Assembly (NCBI RefSeq): GCF_011189575.1
Contig: NZ_PUJW01000005.1
Coordinates: 1 to 64,000, forward strand
DNA length: 64,000 nucleotides
From: Photorhabdus cinerea
GTDB taxonomy: Bacteria > Pseudomonadota > Gammaproteobacteria > Enterobacterales > Enterobacteriaceae
Direction of reading: 5' to 3'
Part shown: positions 35,712-45,092 of the stretch, piece by piece
How positions within the stretch are numbered: position 1 is the first letter of the stretch
Layout of the letters: every line of letters begins with the position of its first letter
The notes under the pieces: model-generated
Told to the model about the DNA's origin: nothing
Seen by the model: only the letters and a program-made list of their open reading frames with translations
Databases searched by the model: none
Position numbers and translations under genes: made by a program

Positions 35712-36383
35712 ATGGGTATTTTCTCTCGTTTTGCCGATATCGTGAACGCCAACATCTCTTCATTACTGGATAAAGCAGAAGATCCGCAGAAAATGATTCG
35801 TTTGATGATTCAGGAAATGGAAGACACTTTAGTTGAAATTCGCTCAACCTCTGCCCGCACCTTGGCAGAGAAAAAACAGTTGGCTCGTCGTATTGAGGCA
35901 GGTGAACAGCAGATACGTGATTGGCAAGAAAAAGCTGAGTTGGCGTTAAGTAAAGATAGAGAAGATTTAGCTCGGGCAGCATTGATAGAAAAACAGAAAG
36001 TCTCTGCTTTACTGGATACATTGAAACATGAACTGACCATACTGGAAGAAACACTTGAGCGTATGAAAGGGGAAGTTGTCGAGCTTGAAAACAAACTTAG
36101 TGAAACTCGTGCCAGACAACAGGCGTTGGCTCTGCGCCATCAGGCAGCTGCATCTTCCCGGCAGGTCCGCCGTCAGTTAGACAGTGGTAAAATTGATGAG
36201 GCGATGGCTCGCTTCGAGCAATTTGAACGTCGTATCGATCATATGGAAGCTGAAGCCGAAACTGTGGGTATGGGGAAACAAAAATCTTTAGAACAGCAAT
36301 TTGCTGAATTAAAAGCAGATGATGAAATCAATGCGCAATTGGCAGCAATGAAGGTTAAAATAAATGCTAAAGAACAATATTAA
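35712..36383 (+). CDS. pspA: Phage shock protein A
   Basis: A 223-residue PspA/Vipp1 (ESCRT-III-like) protein, almost entirely coiled coil. The N-terminal amphipathic helix is MGIFSRFADIVNANISSLLD, then AEDPQKMIRLMIQEMEDTLVEIRST. It binds stressed inner membrane and, in the absence of stress, inhibits PspF. GAGG in the leader is well placed. An ERIC element follows before pspB. Confidence 0.97.
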   Translation: MGIFSRFADIVNANISSLLDKAEDPQKMIRLMIQEMEDTLVEIRSTSARTLAEKKQLARRIEAGEQQIRDWQEKAELALSKDREDLARAALIEKQKVSALLDTLKHELTILEETLERMKGEVVELENKLSETRARQQALALRHQAAASSRQVRRQLDSGKIDEAMARFEQFERRIDHMEAEAETVGMGKQKSLEQQFAELKADDEINAQLAAMKVKINAKEQY

Positions 36384-36391
36384 TTATAGTG

Positions 36392-36518
36392 TATACCCAA
36401 TGGATTTCAAGATGGATCGCGACGGCAAGGGAGCGAATCCCCGGGAGCATAGCAAACTATGTGACCGGGGTGAGTGAGTGCAGCCAACAAAGAGGCAACT
36501 TGAAAGATAACGGGTATA
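36392..36518. repeat. ERIC element inside the psp operon
   Basis: A 127-bp copy between the pspA stop and pspB, starting TATACCCAATGGATTTC and ending GATAACGGGTATA. Because pspA and pspB are co-transcribed in relatives, this copy should be transcribed and fold into a long hairpin within the mRNA. Confidence 0.93.
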
Positions 36519-36543
36519 TTCAACTAACCATTAAGGAATAGTA

Positions 36544-36771
36544 ATGGGTTTTATATTTCTTGGCATTCCATTGATGATCTTTGTGCTTTTTGTCTTACCC
36601 ATCTGGCTGTGGTTGCATTACAGCAGCCGGAATTCAGACCAAAGTCGATTGGATCAACATGAAATTCAGCTTCTGGCAGAACGTGTACAACATATGCAGG
36701 CACGAATCAAAACACTGGAAGATATTCTGGATGCGGAACACCCTGGCTGGAGGCAATATGGCAAATTATAA
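36544..36771 (+). CDS. pspB: Phage shock protein B
   Basis: A 75-residue inner-membrane protein: one N-terminal transmembrane helix (FIFLGIPLMIFVLFVLPIWLWL), then a cytoplasmic Leu-zipper-like helix (LDQHEIQLLAERVQHMQARIKTLEDIL). With PspC it senses membrane stress and releases PspF from PspA. AAGGAATAG precedes the ATG. Confidence 0.95.
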   Translation: MGFIFLGIPLMIFVLFVLPIWLWLHYSSRNSDQSRLDQHEIQLLAERVQHMQARIKTLEDILDAEHPGWRQYGKL

Positions 36772-37111
36772 CCGCCGGAAATTGTACAGAATACCTGAAA
36801 AGGGCAGGATCAAAGGTGTTTGCGCTGGGTTAGCCCATTATTTTGGCGTACCGGTAGGCTTAATTCGAGTAATGGCTGTATTGTCGTTGTTTTTGGGGTT
36901 GTTTGGTTTAGTCGTTATTGCTTATATCATACTAGCTTTTGTATTGGACCCAATCCCGATGGATTATATCGAAGAGGCGGGTCCTTCAGTACAAAAGTTA
37001 TTGAATGAAGTGGATTATCAGTTGAAAACGGGTGAACTTCGTCTACAACAAATGGAGCGTTATGTTACCTCAGAAACATTCAGTATTCGCAGCCGTTTTG
37101 GTCAGCTTTAA
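36758..37111 (+). CDS. pspC: Phage shock protein C
   Basis: A 117-residue membrane protein with the PspC domain: RRKLYRIPEKGRIKGVCAGLAHYFGVPVGLIR, followed by a helix FLGLFGLVVIAYIILAFVLDP. The C-terminal part after the helix is periplasmic in models of E. coli PspC. The start at 36758 overlaps the last 14 bases of pspB, indicating coupling. No pspD or pspE follows. Confidence 0.95.
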   Translation: MANYNRRKLYRIPEKGRIKGVCAGLAHYFGVPVGLIRVMAVLSLFLGLFGLVVIAYIILAFVLDPIPMDYIEEAGPSVQKLLNEVDYQLKTGELRLQQMERYVTSETFSIRSRFGQL

Positions 37112-37215
37112 CAGTAAGGATTGTGTGTTGCCCGGCTATTGAAGATCAAAATGAAAAATCGTTATCTGTCAGGCTGGTACAATAAAATTATCATGATATT
37201 TACCATAGGAGAGAC

Positions 37216-38613
37216 ATGAAACGGTTGCAAAATGAATTAACGGCGCTTGTTGACCGTGGAATGGATCGTCATTTACGGTTAGCGGTTACAGGGTTAAGCC
37301 GCAGTGGTAAAACAGCTTTTATCACATCTTTGGTTAATCAATTACTTCATGCCCGCAGCGGTGCTCGGTTGCCGCTGTTTTCTGCTGTGCGTGATGGCCG
37401 TTTGCTGGGGGTGAAACGGGTTCCTCAGCGCGATTTAGGCATTCCTCGTTTTACTTATGATGAAGGATTGAGCGCGCTTTACGGCACACCTCCCTCTTGG
37501 CCGACACCTACACGGGGTGTCAGTGAAATCCGTCTGGCACTTCGTTATCGTTCTAACGACGCTTTTCTGCGTCATTTTAAAGAAACTTCCACGTTATATT
37601 TGGAAATTGTGGATTATCCTGGCGAATGGCTACTGGATTTACCCATGCTGGCTCAAAGTTATCTGGCATGGTCACGCCAGATGAATAACTTATTACAGGG
37701 GCAAAGAGCTGAATGGGCAAAATCTTGGTTGGAACTTTGCAAACAGTGTGATCCATTGGCACCAGTAGATGAGAATCTATTGGCTACCATTGCTCAGGCA
37801 TATACGGAATATCTGATTAAATGCAAAGAGCAAGGTTTGCATTTTATTCAGCCGGGGCGATTTGTTTTACCGGGTGAAATGATGGGCGCTCCGGCTTTAC
37901 AATTTTTTCCGTGGCCGGATATCGACTATATTGTTGAATCACAGTTTGCTCAGGCAGATCCACATACGAATATTGGTATGTTGCGTAAGCGTTTTGAATA
38001 TTATTGTCAGTCGGTAGTGAAAGGATTTTATAAAGAACATTTTTTGCGTTTTGATCGGCAGATTGTGTTGGTAGATTGTTTACAGCCACTAAATGGTGGA
38101 CCGCAAGCCTTTAATGATATGCGTTTGGCGCTGACACAATTAATGCAGAGTTTTCATTATGGTAAACGAACACTCTTCCGTCGCCTGTTTTCCCCTTGTA
38201 TTGACAGGTTAATGTTTGCTGCCAGCAAAGCTGATCATATTACCTCGGATCAGCATGCCAATCTGGTTTCCTTACTACAACAGTTGGTTCAGGAAGCCAG
38301 ACAGAATGCTGCTTTTGAAGGCATCAGCATGGATTGTGTTGGTCTGGCATCGGTGCAGGCGACCGAGAATGGAATAATTGAACATCATGGTGAAAAAGTG
38401 CCGGCTCTGAAAGGACACCGGCTGGTAGATGGTAAGCTGCTGACATTTTTCCCGGGTGAGGTGCCCCGGTGTTTACCAAGGGATGATTTCTGGCAAAAAC
38501 AGGGCTTCTGTTTCGAAGAATTTCTTCCTCGTCAGGTGAATGCTGATACACCATTACTTCATGTTCGGTTGGATACCGTGCTGGAATTTTTATTGGGGGA
38601 TAAAGTGAAATGA
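37216..38613 (+). CDS. ycjX: YcjX, P-loop stress-associated protein
   Basis: A 465-residue cytoplasmic protein with a dynamin-like/DUF463 P-loop: Walker A GLSRSGKTAFITSLVNQLL near residues 26-44, and a DYPGEWLLDLP G3-type motif near residues 133-143. Biochemical role unresolved; in E. coli it lies in the PspF regulon with ycjF. AGGAGAG precedes the ATG and the 3' end overlaps ycjF by four bases (ATGA). Confidence 0.94.
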   Translation: MKRLQNELTALVDRGMDRHLRLAVTGLSRSGKTAFITSLVNQLLHARSGARLPLFSAVRDGRLLGVKRVPQRDLGIPRFTYDEGLSALYGTPPSWPTPTRGVSEIRLALRYRSNDAFLRHFKETSTLYLEIVDYPGEWLLDLPMLAQSYLAWSRQMNNLLQGQRAEWAKSWLELCKQCDPLAPVDENLLATIAQAYTEYLIKCKEQGLHFIQPGRFVLPGEMMGAPALQFFPWPDIDYIVESQFAQADPHTNIGMLRKRFEYYCQSVVKGFYKEHFLRFDRQIVLVDCLQPLNGGPQAFNDMRLALTQLMQSFHYGKRTLFRRLFSPCIDRLMFAASKADHITSDQHANLVSLLQQLVQEARQNAAFEGISMDCVGLASVQATENGIIEHHGEKVPALKGHRLVDGKLLTFFPGEVPRCLPRDDFWQKQGFCFEEFLPRQVNADTPLLHVRLDTVLEFLLGDKVK

Positions 38614-39674
38614 CTAATTCTCTGCGGCCAAGAATTGACTTCGAAGATCCCTTGCCGGTGTCATCAGAGCCGGTTTTAAAACCAGCTCAGGTCTTTGATG
38701 GAAAAAATAGAGAAAATTTCTCTCCTGTTTCACCAGAGCTTGAGGCAGAGGAATGCGAAGGTCAGGTAGAAGGAATAGTCAATACAGCACTGAAACCCAA
38801 GCGCAGTTTCTGGCGTAAAATGATACATGGCGCCCTGATTTTACTGGCAGTAAGTGTTGTTGCACAGTCTGTACAGTGGGTCTATCAATCATGGCAGCAA
38901 CAGGATTGGATCGCATTAGGTGCAACAGCGGCAGGAGGAATGATTGTATTTGCTGGTATGGGTTCTATTATCAGTGAATGGCGTCGTCTTTACCGGCTAA
39001 GGATGCGAGCTGAAGAACGCGATACAGCGAAAGAACTATTGCAAAATCATGGCGTAGGTAAAGGCCGCGAATTTTGTGAGAGGTTGGCAAGTCAGGCAGG
39101 TATTGATCAGCACCATCCTGCATTACAGCGCTGGCAGGCTGCTTTGCATGATACACATAACGATCGTGAAGTGGTGGTGTTGTACGGTAAATTGGTTCAG
39201 CCTGTTCTGGATTCTCAGGCAAGGGCTGAGATTAGCCGCTATGCTGCGGAGTCAGCATTAATGATAGCAGTCAGCCCGCTGGCAATTATTGATATGGCAT
39301 TTATTGCCTGGCGTAATATCCGGCTGATTAACCGCATTGCTGCCTTGTATGGTATTGAATTAGGATATTTCAGTCGTATCCGGCTTTTTCGTCTTGTTTT
39401 GATTAATATTGTTTTTTCTGGTGTATCAGAAATGGTGCGAGAAGTTGGTATGGATTGGTTATCACAGGATATCGCTGCGCGTCTTTCTGCCAGAGTAGCA
39501 CAAGGTATTGGTGTAGGTTTACTGACAGCTCGGCTTGGCATTAAAGCAATGGAATTATGTCGGCCATTACCCTGGATGGAAGGTGATAAACCTAAATTGG
39601 GAGATTTTCGTCGTCAGTTAATCACTCAACTTAAGAATATCATTCCAAATAAATCTAAGAATATAGTTGATTAA
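38610..39674 (+). CDS. ycjF: YcjF, DUF697 membrane protein
   Basis: A 354-residue inner-membrane protein with two N-terminal hydrophobic segments (MIHGALILLAVSVVAQSV, ATAAGGMIVFAGMGSII), then a TIGR01620/DUF697 region with YAAESALMIAVSPLAIIDMAFIAWRN. It is translationally coupled to ycjX and thought to act with it. Function unknown. Confidence 0.93.
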   Translation: MTNSLRPRIDFEDPLPVSSEPVLKPAQVFDGKNRENFSPVSPELEAEECEGQVEGIVNTALKPKRSFWRKMIHGALILLAVSVVAQSVQWVYQSWQQQDWIALGATAAGGMIVFAGMGSIISEWRRLYRLRMRAEERDTAKELLQNHGVGKGREFCERLASQAGIDQHHPALQRWQAALHDTHNDREVVVLYGKLVQPVLDSQARAEISRYAAESALMIAVSPLAIIDMAFIAWRNIRLINRIAALYGIELGYFSRIRLFRLVLINIVFSGVSEMVREVGMDWLSQDIAARLSARVAQGIGVGLLTARLGIKAMELCRPLPWMEGDKPKLGDFRRQLITQLKNIIPNKSKNIVD

Positions 39675-39920
39675 GTGATATATACTTTAATTTTGTATAA
39701 AGCACAAAATATCCAGATAACGACGACATTTTACGTTATTTTATTCATCTGTCTTATAATCAATCTTAGAATTTATTTATTTTAGTGAAGATTTCAATTT
39801 ACTACATTGAAAAAAACCGGGGGCGGGTCAATTTTTGCTGACAGAATGCTTCATATGAATAATAGTGTAGAGTAATATTAAAAAAAATTATAGATAGTAA
39901 TGTAAATAAGGTCAAAACAG

Positions 39921-41504
39921 ATGCGCTTAGAAGTTATTTGCCATGATCGAATCGGGTTGACTCGTGAATTGCTCGATCTGCTGGTATTACAGGACATTGA
40001 TTTAAAAGGGATAGAAATATCTCAAACTGGCCGGATTTATCTTAATTTTTCACAAGTTGATTTCAATACATTCCGTAGATTGATGGCAGAAATTCGCCGC
40101 ATTAATGGTGTTATTGATGTTCGTACAGTTTCTTTTATGCCTTCAGAAAGAGAGCATAAAGCGATGTGTGCACTGTTGGAGTCTTTGCCTGAACCTGTTT
40201 TTTCAGTTGATCTGAAAGGAAATATTGAGCTAGCTAACTCTGCTGCGTTTAATCTATTTGGCGTTAGTGAGGAACAAGCTTATCAAAAACCTATTAGCCA
40301 GTTTATCAGCGGTTATAGCTTTTCACGCTGGTTTGAAAATAAAAATGCCCAGCAGCGTGTAGAAAGGATAACTCTTAAAGGTCAAGACTACCTGATGGAT
40401 ATTATTCCAATTCAACTGACTGATGAAAAGCAGCAAATGCAGAGTGTGGGCACCGTGATTATGCTCAAATCTGCCGCCAGAATAGGTCATCAACTGAAAA
40501 AACTGACTGTCAATGATAGCAGTGAATTTGAGAAAATTATCGCTGTTAGCCCGAAAATGATTCAAGTTGTTGAGCAGGCTAGGAAAATGGCGATATTAGA
40601 TGCGCCGCTGTTGCTGATTGGTGAGACAGGAACGGGTAAAGATGTTTTCGCAAAAGCTTGCCATTTGCACAGTTTGCGCGGGAAACAACCATTTCTAGGG
40701 CTGAATTGTGCATCTATGCCGGATGATGTAGTGGAAAGTGAGTTGTTTGGCTATGCGGCGGGTGCTTACCCTAATGCCATTGAAGGGAAAAAGGGATTTT
40801 TCGAGCAGGCTAATGGTGGAACCGTTTTATTGGATGAAATTGGTGAAATGTCACCACAGATGCAAATCAAGCTGTTACGTTTTCTTAACGATGGTACTTT
40901 CCGTAGAGTCGGGGAAGAAAACGAAGTCAAAGTAAGTGTCAGGGTTATCTGTGCTACACAGAAAAATCTGGTTGAATTAGTGCAACGGGGGGAATTCCGT
41001 GAAGACCTCTATTATCGCCTTAATGTGCTGGCTATTACGCTCCCGCCGCTACGCGAGCGTAAGGCGGATATTATGCCGCTGGTTGAGTATTTTATTGATC
41101 GTTTTTCTGAAGAACAAGGGATACCGAAACCTAAACTATCTCCTGAAATTGCTCACTTCCTGACTGGCTACAGTTGGCCCGGTAACGTAAGGCAGTTACA
41201 AAATGCCATTTATCGGGCGTTGACTCAGCTTGAAGGTATGGAGTTGAAGCCTCGGGATATACTACTGCCAGAATTTGAAACTGAGATTTCTTTTAGTGAA
41301 GACGTGTTTGATGGCTCTTTGGATGAAATTAGTAAACGTTTTGAACGCTCAGTGTTGACCCGTCTTTATCGCCACTATCCAAGTACCCGTAAATTGGCTA
41401 AACGTCTTGGTGTATCGCATACTGCGATTGCTAATAAATTGAGAGAATATGGCTTGAGTAGCAGGAAGCATCCCACCGGGTATGATTCGAATGATGACGA
41501 GTAA
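39921..41504 (+). CDS. tyrR: Transcriptional regulator TyrR
   Basis: A 527-residue regulator of aromatic amino-acid synthesis and transport. Domains are an N-terminal ACT domain (1-70, MRLEVICHDRIGLTRELLDLL), PAS (about 80-190), AAA+ core (about 205-430, Walker A GETGTGKDVFAKA, Walker B GGTVLLDE) and a C-terminal HTH (TRKLAKRLGVSHTAIANKLREYG). The sigma-54 GAFTGA loop is replaced by GAYPNAIEG, as in E. coli TyrR, which works with sigma-70. The C-terminal tail is about 14 residues longer than in E. coli (513). Confidence 0.96.
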   Translation: MRLEVICHDRIGLTRELLDLLVLQDIDLKGIEISQTGRIYLNFSQVDFNTFRRLMAEIRRINGVIDVRTVSFMPSEREHKAMCALLESLPEPVFSVDLKGNIELANSAAFNLFGVSEEQAYQKPISQFISGYSFSRWFENKNAQQRVERITLKGQDYLMDIIPIQLTDEKQQMQSVGTVIMLKSAARIGHQLKKLTVNDSSEFEKIIAVSPKMIQVVEQARKMAILDAPLLLIGETGTGKDVFAKACHLHSLRGKQPFLGLNCASMPDDVVESELFGYAAGAYPNAIEGKKGFFEQANGGTVLLDEIGEMSPQMQIKLLRFLNDGTFRRVGEENEVKVSVRVICATQKNLVELVQRGEFREDLYYRLNVLAITLPPLRERKADIMPLVEYFIDRFSEEQGIPKPKLSPEIAHFLTGYSWPGNVRQLQNAIYRALTQLEGMELKPRDILLPEFETEISFSEDVFDGSLDEISKRFERSVLTRLYRHYPSTRKLAKRLGVSHTAIANKLREYGLSSRKHPTGYDSNDDE

Positions 41505-41507
41505 AAA

Positions 41508-41531
41508 TAATGCCCACTTTGGTGGGCATTA
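41508..41531. terminator. tyrR / tpx bidirectional hairpin
   Basis: A perfect 9-bp stem taatgccca / tgggcatta with loop CTTTGG between the convergent tyrR and tpx stops. Confidence 0.7.
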
Positions 41532-41545
41532 TGCAATTGTTGGAT

Positions 41546-42049
41546 TTATTTCAGTGCAGCTAGCACGCTATCGTAATCTGGCTCATTAGTGATCTCATCA
41601 ACTAATTGGCTGTAAATCACTTTATCGCTTTCATCAAGTACAACTACCGCACGAGCTGTAAGACCTTTCAGAGGGCTGTCGCTGATAGCCACTCCATAAT
41701 CTTCACTGAAAGTATCGCCACGCAGAGTAGAAAGAGTGACAACATTTGATAACCCTTCCGCACCGCAGAAACGGGACTGTGCAAAAGGCAGGTCGGCAGA
41801 AATGCATAGGATAACGGTGTTCTCCAGGTCATTCGCTACCTGATTAAATTTACGTACTGATGCAGCACAAACACCGGTATCAATGCTTGGGAAGATATTC
41901 AGTACCTTACGTTTTCCGGCATAGTGGCTGAGGGAAATATCGGAAAGATCTTTGGCTGTTAGAGTAAAATCTTTCGCTTTTTCCCCTGATTTTGGGAATT
42001 GACCACTGACGGAAATATCATTGCCCTGAAATTTTACTGTTTGTGTCAT
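41546..42049 (-). CDS. tpx: Thiol peroxidase Tpx
   Basis: A 167-residue atypical 2-Cys peroxiredoxin that reduces lipid and alkyl hydroperoxides via thioredoxin. The peroxidatic Cys is in NIFPSIDTGVCAASVRKFN (near 61), the resolving Cys in PFAQSRFCGAEGL (near 95). The start MTQTVKFQGN at 42049 is conserved; frames extending to 42166 are not Tpx. Confidence 0.97.
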   Translation of the reverse strand: MTQTVKFQGNDISVSGQFPKSGEKAKDFTLTAKDLSDISLSHYAGKRKVLNIFPSIDTGVCAASVRKFNQVANDLENTVILCISADLPFAQSRFCGAEGLSNVVTLSTLRGDTFSEDYGVAISDSPLKGLTARAVVVLDESDKVIYSQLVDEITNEPDYDSVLAALK

Positions 42050-42226
42050 AGTCTTTTCTTCCTCTGATAAAGAAACCATAGCGCCCCAGTGTAGAAGAAT
42101 ATTCGGCTTTTTCCCATCAAAATAGCTCCTGTGACGTAAAATTGTCTGATTGTGCCATTTTGACAATGGTTTATAATTGAGCTCTGGAATATTTTTTTAT
42201 CTATAATACACAAGGTATATTACCTT

Positions 42227-43849
42227 ATGCGCTATTTTAGTCTGACTGCATATACATTACTTATTAGTGGCTCTCTTCTCACTGTTTCTGCCTTTGCTGC
42301 GGAAGTTCCTCCAGGCACTCAGTTAAATGATAGACAAGAACTTGTGCGTCACCTTAAGGACGAGCCAGCATCTTTAGATCCGATTAATGCTGTGGGCCTG
42401 ACAGAGGCACAAATTCTGCGTGACTTGTTTGAAGGGCTGGTAAATCAAGATGCGTATGGCAACGCAATCCCCGGAGTAGCGACAAAATGGAAAACAGCGG
42501 ATAACAAAATCTGGTTTTTTACATTGCGTTCTGATGCCCGCTGGTCAAATGGGGAGCCGGTTACTGCTACAGATTTTGTTTATAGTTGGCAGAGGTTGGT
42601 CACGCCGGCTAACATTTCTTCTTTTGCTTGGTTTACGGCATTGGCAGGTATTGAAAATGCACAAGAGATTATTGAGGGTAAATTACCACCAGAAAAACTG
42701 GGTGTTAAGGCCATTGATAAACATATATTACAGGTTACGCTGAACCGACCTGTTCCTTATTTCCCTAATTTGACGGCGAATTTTAGTCTCTATCCAGTAA
42801 ATAAGAACACAGTAGAAAAATATGGAAAAGATTGGATAAAAGTTGGCAATTTGGTGGGGAATGGCGCTTTTAAATTACATGATCGAGTTGTTAATGAGAA
42901 AATCGTTCTGATACCAAATCCTTATTATTGGGATCATAAAAAAACGGTTCTGACCGAAGTCACATTTGTGCCGATTAATCAGGAATCACATGCGACTAAG
43001 CGTTATCTGGCTGGTGATCTGGATATCACTGAATCCTTCCCTAAAAACATGTACAAAAAGTTGCAACATGAATTACCAGGACAGGTATATACTCCTGATC
43101 AGTTGGGGACCTATTATTACGCTTTTAACACACAACACGCACCAACTAATGATGTCAGAGTGCGTAAAGCGCTTTCTATGACGATTGATCGTAAGATCAT
43201 TGCGGAAAAAGTATTAGGGACAGGAGAGAAACCAGCCTGGCATTTTACGCCAGATGTGACAGCCGGTTTCCATCCTACAATCAGTGACATGGAACAACGC
43301 ACCCAGGCGGAACTGGATCAGCAAGCAAGAGCTTTGCTACAGATTGCGGGTTATGGTCCGAATAATCCGTTGAAACTTTCTCTACTCTATAATAGCTCGG
43401 AGAATCATCAAAAGATTGCTATTGCTGTTGCCTCGATGTGGAAGAAAAAACTGGGTGTGCAGGTAAATCTAGTTAATCAGGAATGGAAAACATATATTGA
43501 TAGCCGTAATACTGGTAATTTTGATGTTGTTCGAGCATCTTGGGTTGGCGATTACAATGAACCATCCACATTTCTAAGTCTGCTGACTTCAACACATAGT
43601 GGCAATATTGCTAAATTCCATCAGGTTAACTATGACAAACTTCTACAATTAGCCAGTGTGCAAACAGATGATGTTCTGAGAAACGATGACTATAATAAAG
43701 CGGAGCAGATGATTGCTGAACAGGCACCCATTGCGCCGATTTATCAGTACACTAATGGCAGGTTGATAAAGCCCTGGCTAAAAGGGTATCCAATCACTAA
43801 TCCGGAAGATGTGGCATATAGTCATACTATGTACATTATTAAGCATTAA
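42227..43849 (+). CDS. mppA: Murein tripeptide-binding protein MppA
   Basis: A 540-residue periplasmic family 5 solute-binding protein. It has a signal peptide (YTLLISGSLLTVSAFA, cleaved before AEVPPG). LVRHLKDEPASLDPINAVGLTEAQILRDLFEGL is the family lead, and the rest matches MppA/OppA fold. MppA binds L-Ala-gamma-D-Glu-meso-Dap and hands it to the Opp permease for wall recycling. Its position after tpx resembles E. coli; OppA-like general peptide binding is the alternative. Confidence 0.88.
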   Translation: MRYFSLTAYTLLISGSLLTVSAFAAEVPPGTQLNDRQELVRHLKDEPASLDPINAVGLTEAQILRDLFEGLVNQDAYGNAIPGVATKWKTADNKIWFFTLRSDARWSNGEPVTATDFVYSWQRLVTPANISSFAWFTALAGIENAQEIIEGKLPPEKLGVKAIDKHILQVTLNRPVPYFPNLTANFSLYPVNKNTVEKYGKDWIKVGNLVGNGAFKLHDRVVNEKIVLIPNPYYWDHKKTVLTEVTFVPINQESHATKRYLAGDLDITESFPKNMYKKLQHELPGQVYTPDQLGTYYYAFNTQHAPTNDVRVRKALSMTIDRKIIAEKVLGTGEKPAWHFTPDVTAGFHPTISDMEQRTQAELDQQARALLQIAGYGPNNPLKLSLLYNSSENHQKIAIAVASMWKKKLGVQVNLVNQEWKTYIDSRNTGNFDVVRASWVGDYNEPSTFLSLLTSTHSGNIAKFHQVNYDKLLQLASVQTDDVLRNDDYNKAEQMIAEQAPIAPIYQYTNGRLIKPWLKGYPITNPEDVAYSHTMYIIKH

Positions 43850-43865
43850 AAGTAAGGAGCTGGAT

Positions 43866-44849
43866 GTGGAAACGATTTACGGTTCATCATTGAAAGATGC
43901 TGATGCCGTCTATACCTGCCAATTTGATGGAAATGGTGGTATTACACCGATTGATATCAATGTACCAGCCACACCAGCTCAACCTTTCTGGCAGCATTTG
44001 GATTACCATAATTCCAAGAGTTATCGTTGGATTATGGATACGGATTTGTTACCAGAACCTATCAAAACGGGGTTGGCAGGGGAAAGTTTGAGGCCGAAAG
44101 TGATCCGTACCGGTGACGGTACGATGATCACTCTCCGAACAATTAATAACAATGAAAGTGAACGTCCTGAGCAATTGGTAACGTTCCGTATTTATATCAA
44201 TGATAAAATCATTGTTTCCAGCTGTCATCGTGAAGTTCGTTCACTTGGACAGGTGTTAAGTGATTTGCAAAATGGTATAGGTGCGAAAGCGACCGGGCAC
44301 TGGTTGGTAGAAATGGTTGATACCATAACCGATGAGGTTGGTAACTTTATTGAAGATCTGCATGACAATCTTATTGAGCTTGAGAATACGATTTTGGATC
44401 AACAGATGCCGGGGCGGGGAGAATTAGCTTTGCTACGTAAGCAACTGATTATTCTGCGTCGTTATATGGCGCCCCAGAGAGATGTGTTTTCACGTCTTGC
44501 CAGTGAAAGATTTCCCTGGATGAGTGATGAAGATCGCCGCCGGATACAAGAAATTTCTGACCGTTTGGGGAGAGAACTGGATGATTTGGACGGTAGCATC
44601 GCACGAACGGCAGTTATTTCTGATGAAATCACCTCGATGATGGCGGATGCCATGAATCGTCGTACCTATACTATGTCATTACTTGCTATGATTTTTTTAC
44701 CGACAACATTCCTGACTGGATTATTTGGTGTCAATCTTGGTGGTATTCCTGGTAATGAATATTATTGGGGTTTCAGTGTTTTTTGTTTATTGCTATTAGG
44801 ATTGATTTTATTTGTTGCGTGGTGGTTAAGGCGAAGTAAATGGTTATGA
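43866..44849 (+). CDS. zntB: Zinc transporter ZntB (CorA family)
   Basis: A 327-residue CorA-type homopentameric channel for Zn2+. A long cytoplasmic domain (DALAGESLRPKV-like and RYMAPQRDVFSRLASERFPWMS) precedes two C-terminal helices with the FLTGLFGVNLGGIPG motif. Starts at GTG 43866 with AAGGAG at 43854-43859, 16 bases after mppA; a longer frame from 43809 overlaps mppA. Length equals E. coli ZntB (327). Confidence 0.95.
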   Translation: METIYGSSLKDADAVYTCQFDGNGGITPIDINVPATPAQPFWQHLDYHNSKSYRWIMDTDLLPEPIKTGLAGESLRPKVIRTGDGTMITLRTINNNESERPEQLVTFRIYINDKIIVSSCHREVRSLGQVLSDLQNGIGAKATGHWLVEMVDTITDEVGNFIEDLHDNLIELENTILDQQMPGRGELALLRKQLIILRRYMAPQRDVFSRLASERFPWMSDEDRRRIQEISDRLGRELDDLDGSIARTAVISDEITSMMADAMNRRTYTMSLLAMIFLPTTFLTGLFGVNLGGIPGNEYYWGFSVFCLLLLGLILFVAWWLRRSKWL

Positions 44850-44917
44850 AGGTCAAATGGTTATTTGAAGAAAGAGAACATAATTACTGGAAAGCTTTGC
44901 TAAAACTGGCTTTTAAT

Positions 44918-44931
44918 TTGAGATATATCAA
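44918..44931 (+). promoter_or_regulatory. FNR box of fnrS
   Basis: TTGAG-ATAT-ATCAA is one base from the ideal TTGAT-N4-ATCAA. Its centre at 44924.5 is 42 bases before the predicted fnrS start, the class II activator position, with CATGAT as -10 at 44954-44959. Confidence 0.8.
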
Positions 44932-44966
44932 TATTCGCCAAGAATAATTGAGGCATGATGACTTCC

Positions 44967-45092
44967 GCAGGTGAAAACAACGTTAAGCGATTAACGTTGT
45001 GTTCCATAATTGTAGTTTTTCTCACATTGAGCTTTATATAGAATAATTGCCCATTCCTGTGCCGATGTTATTTTTTAATGTCGGCTTTTTTT
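44967..45092 (+). ncRNA. fnrS: FnrS small RNA
   Basis: The transcript predicted from the FNR box starts GCAGGTGAAAACAACGTTAA, almost the 5' end of E. coli FnrS (GCAGGTGAATGCAACGTCAA), with the same GCGAT hairpin loop region and TTCCAT segment. It ends with a gccga..tcggc stem and seven T's (45061-45092). About 126 nt, versus 122 in E. coli, and in the same place, after zntB. FnrS is an anaerobically induced Hfq sRNA that lowers mRNAs for aerobic functions. The central part is diverged, as expected. Confidence 0.9.
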
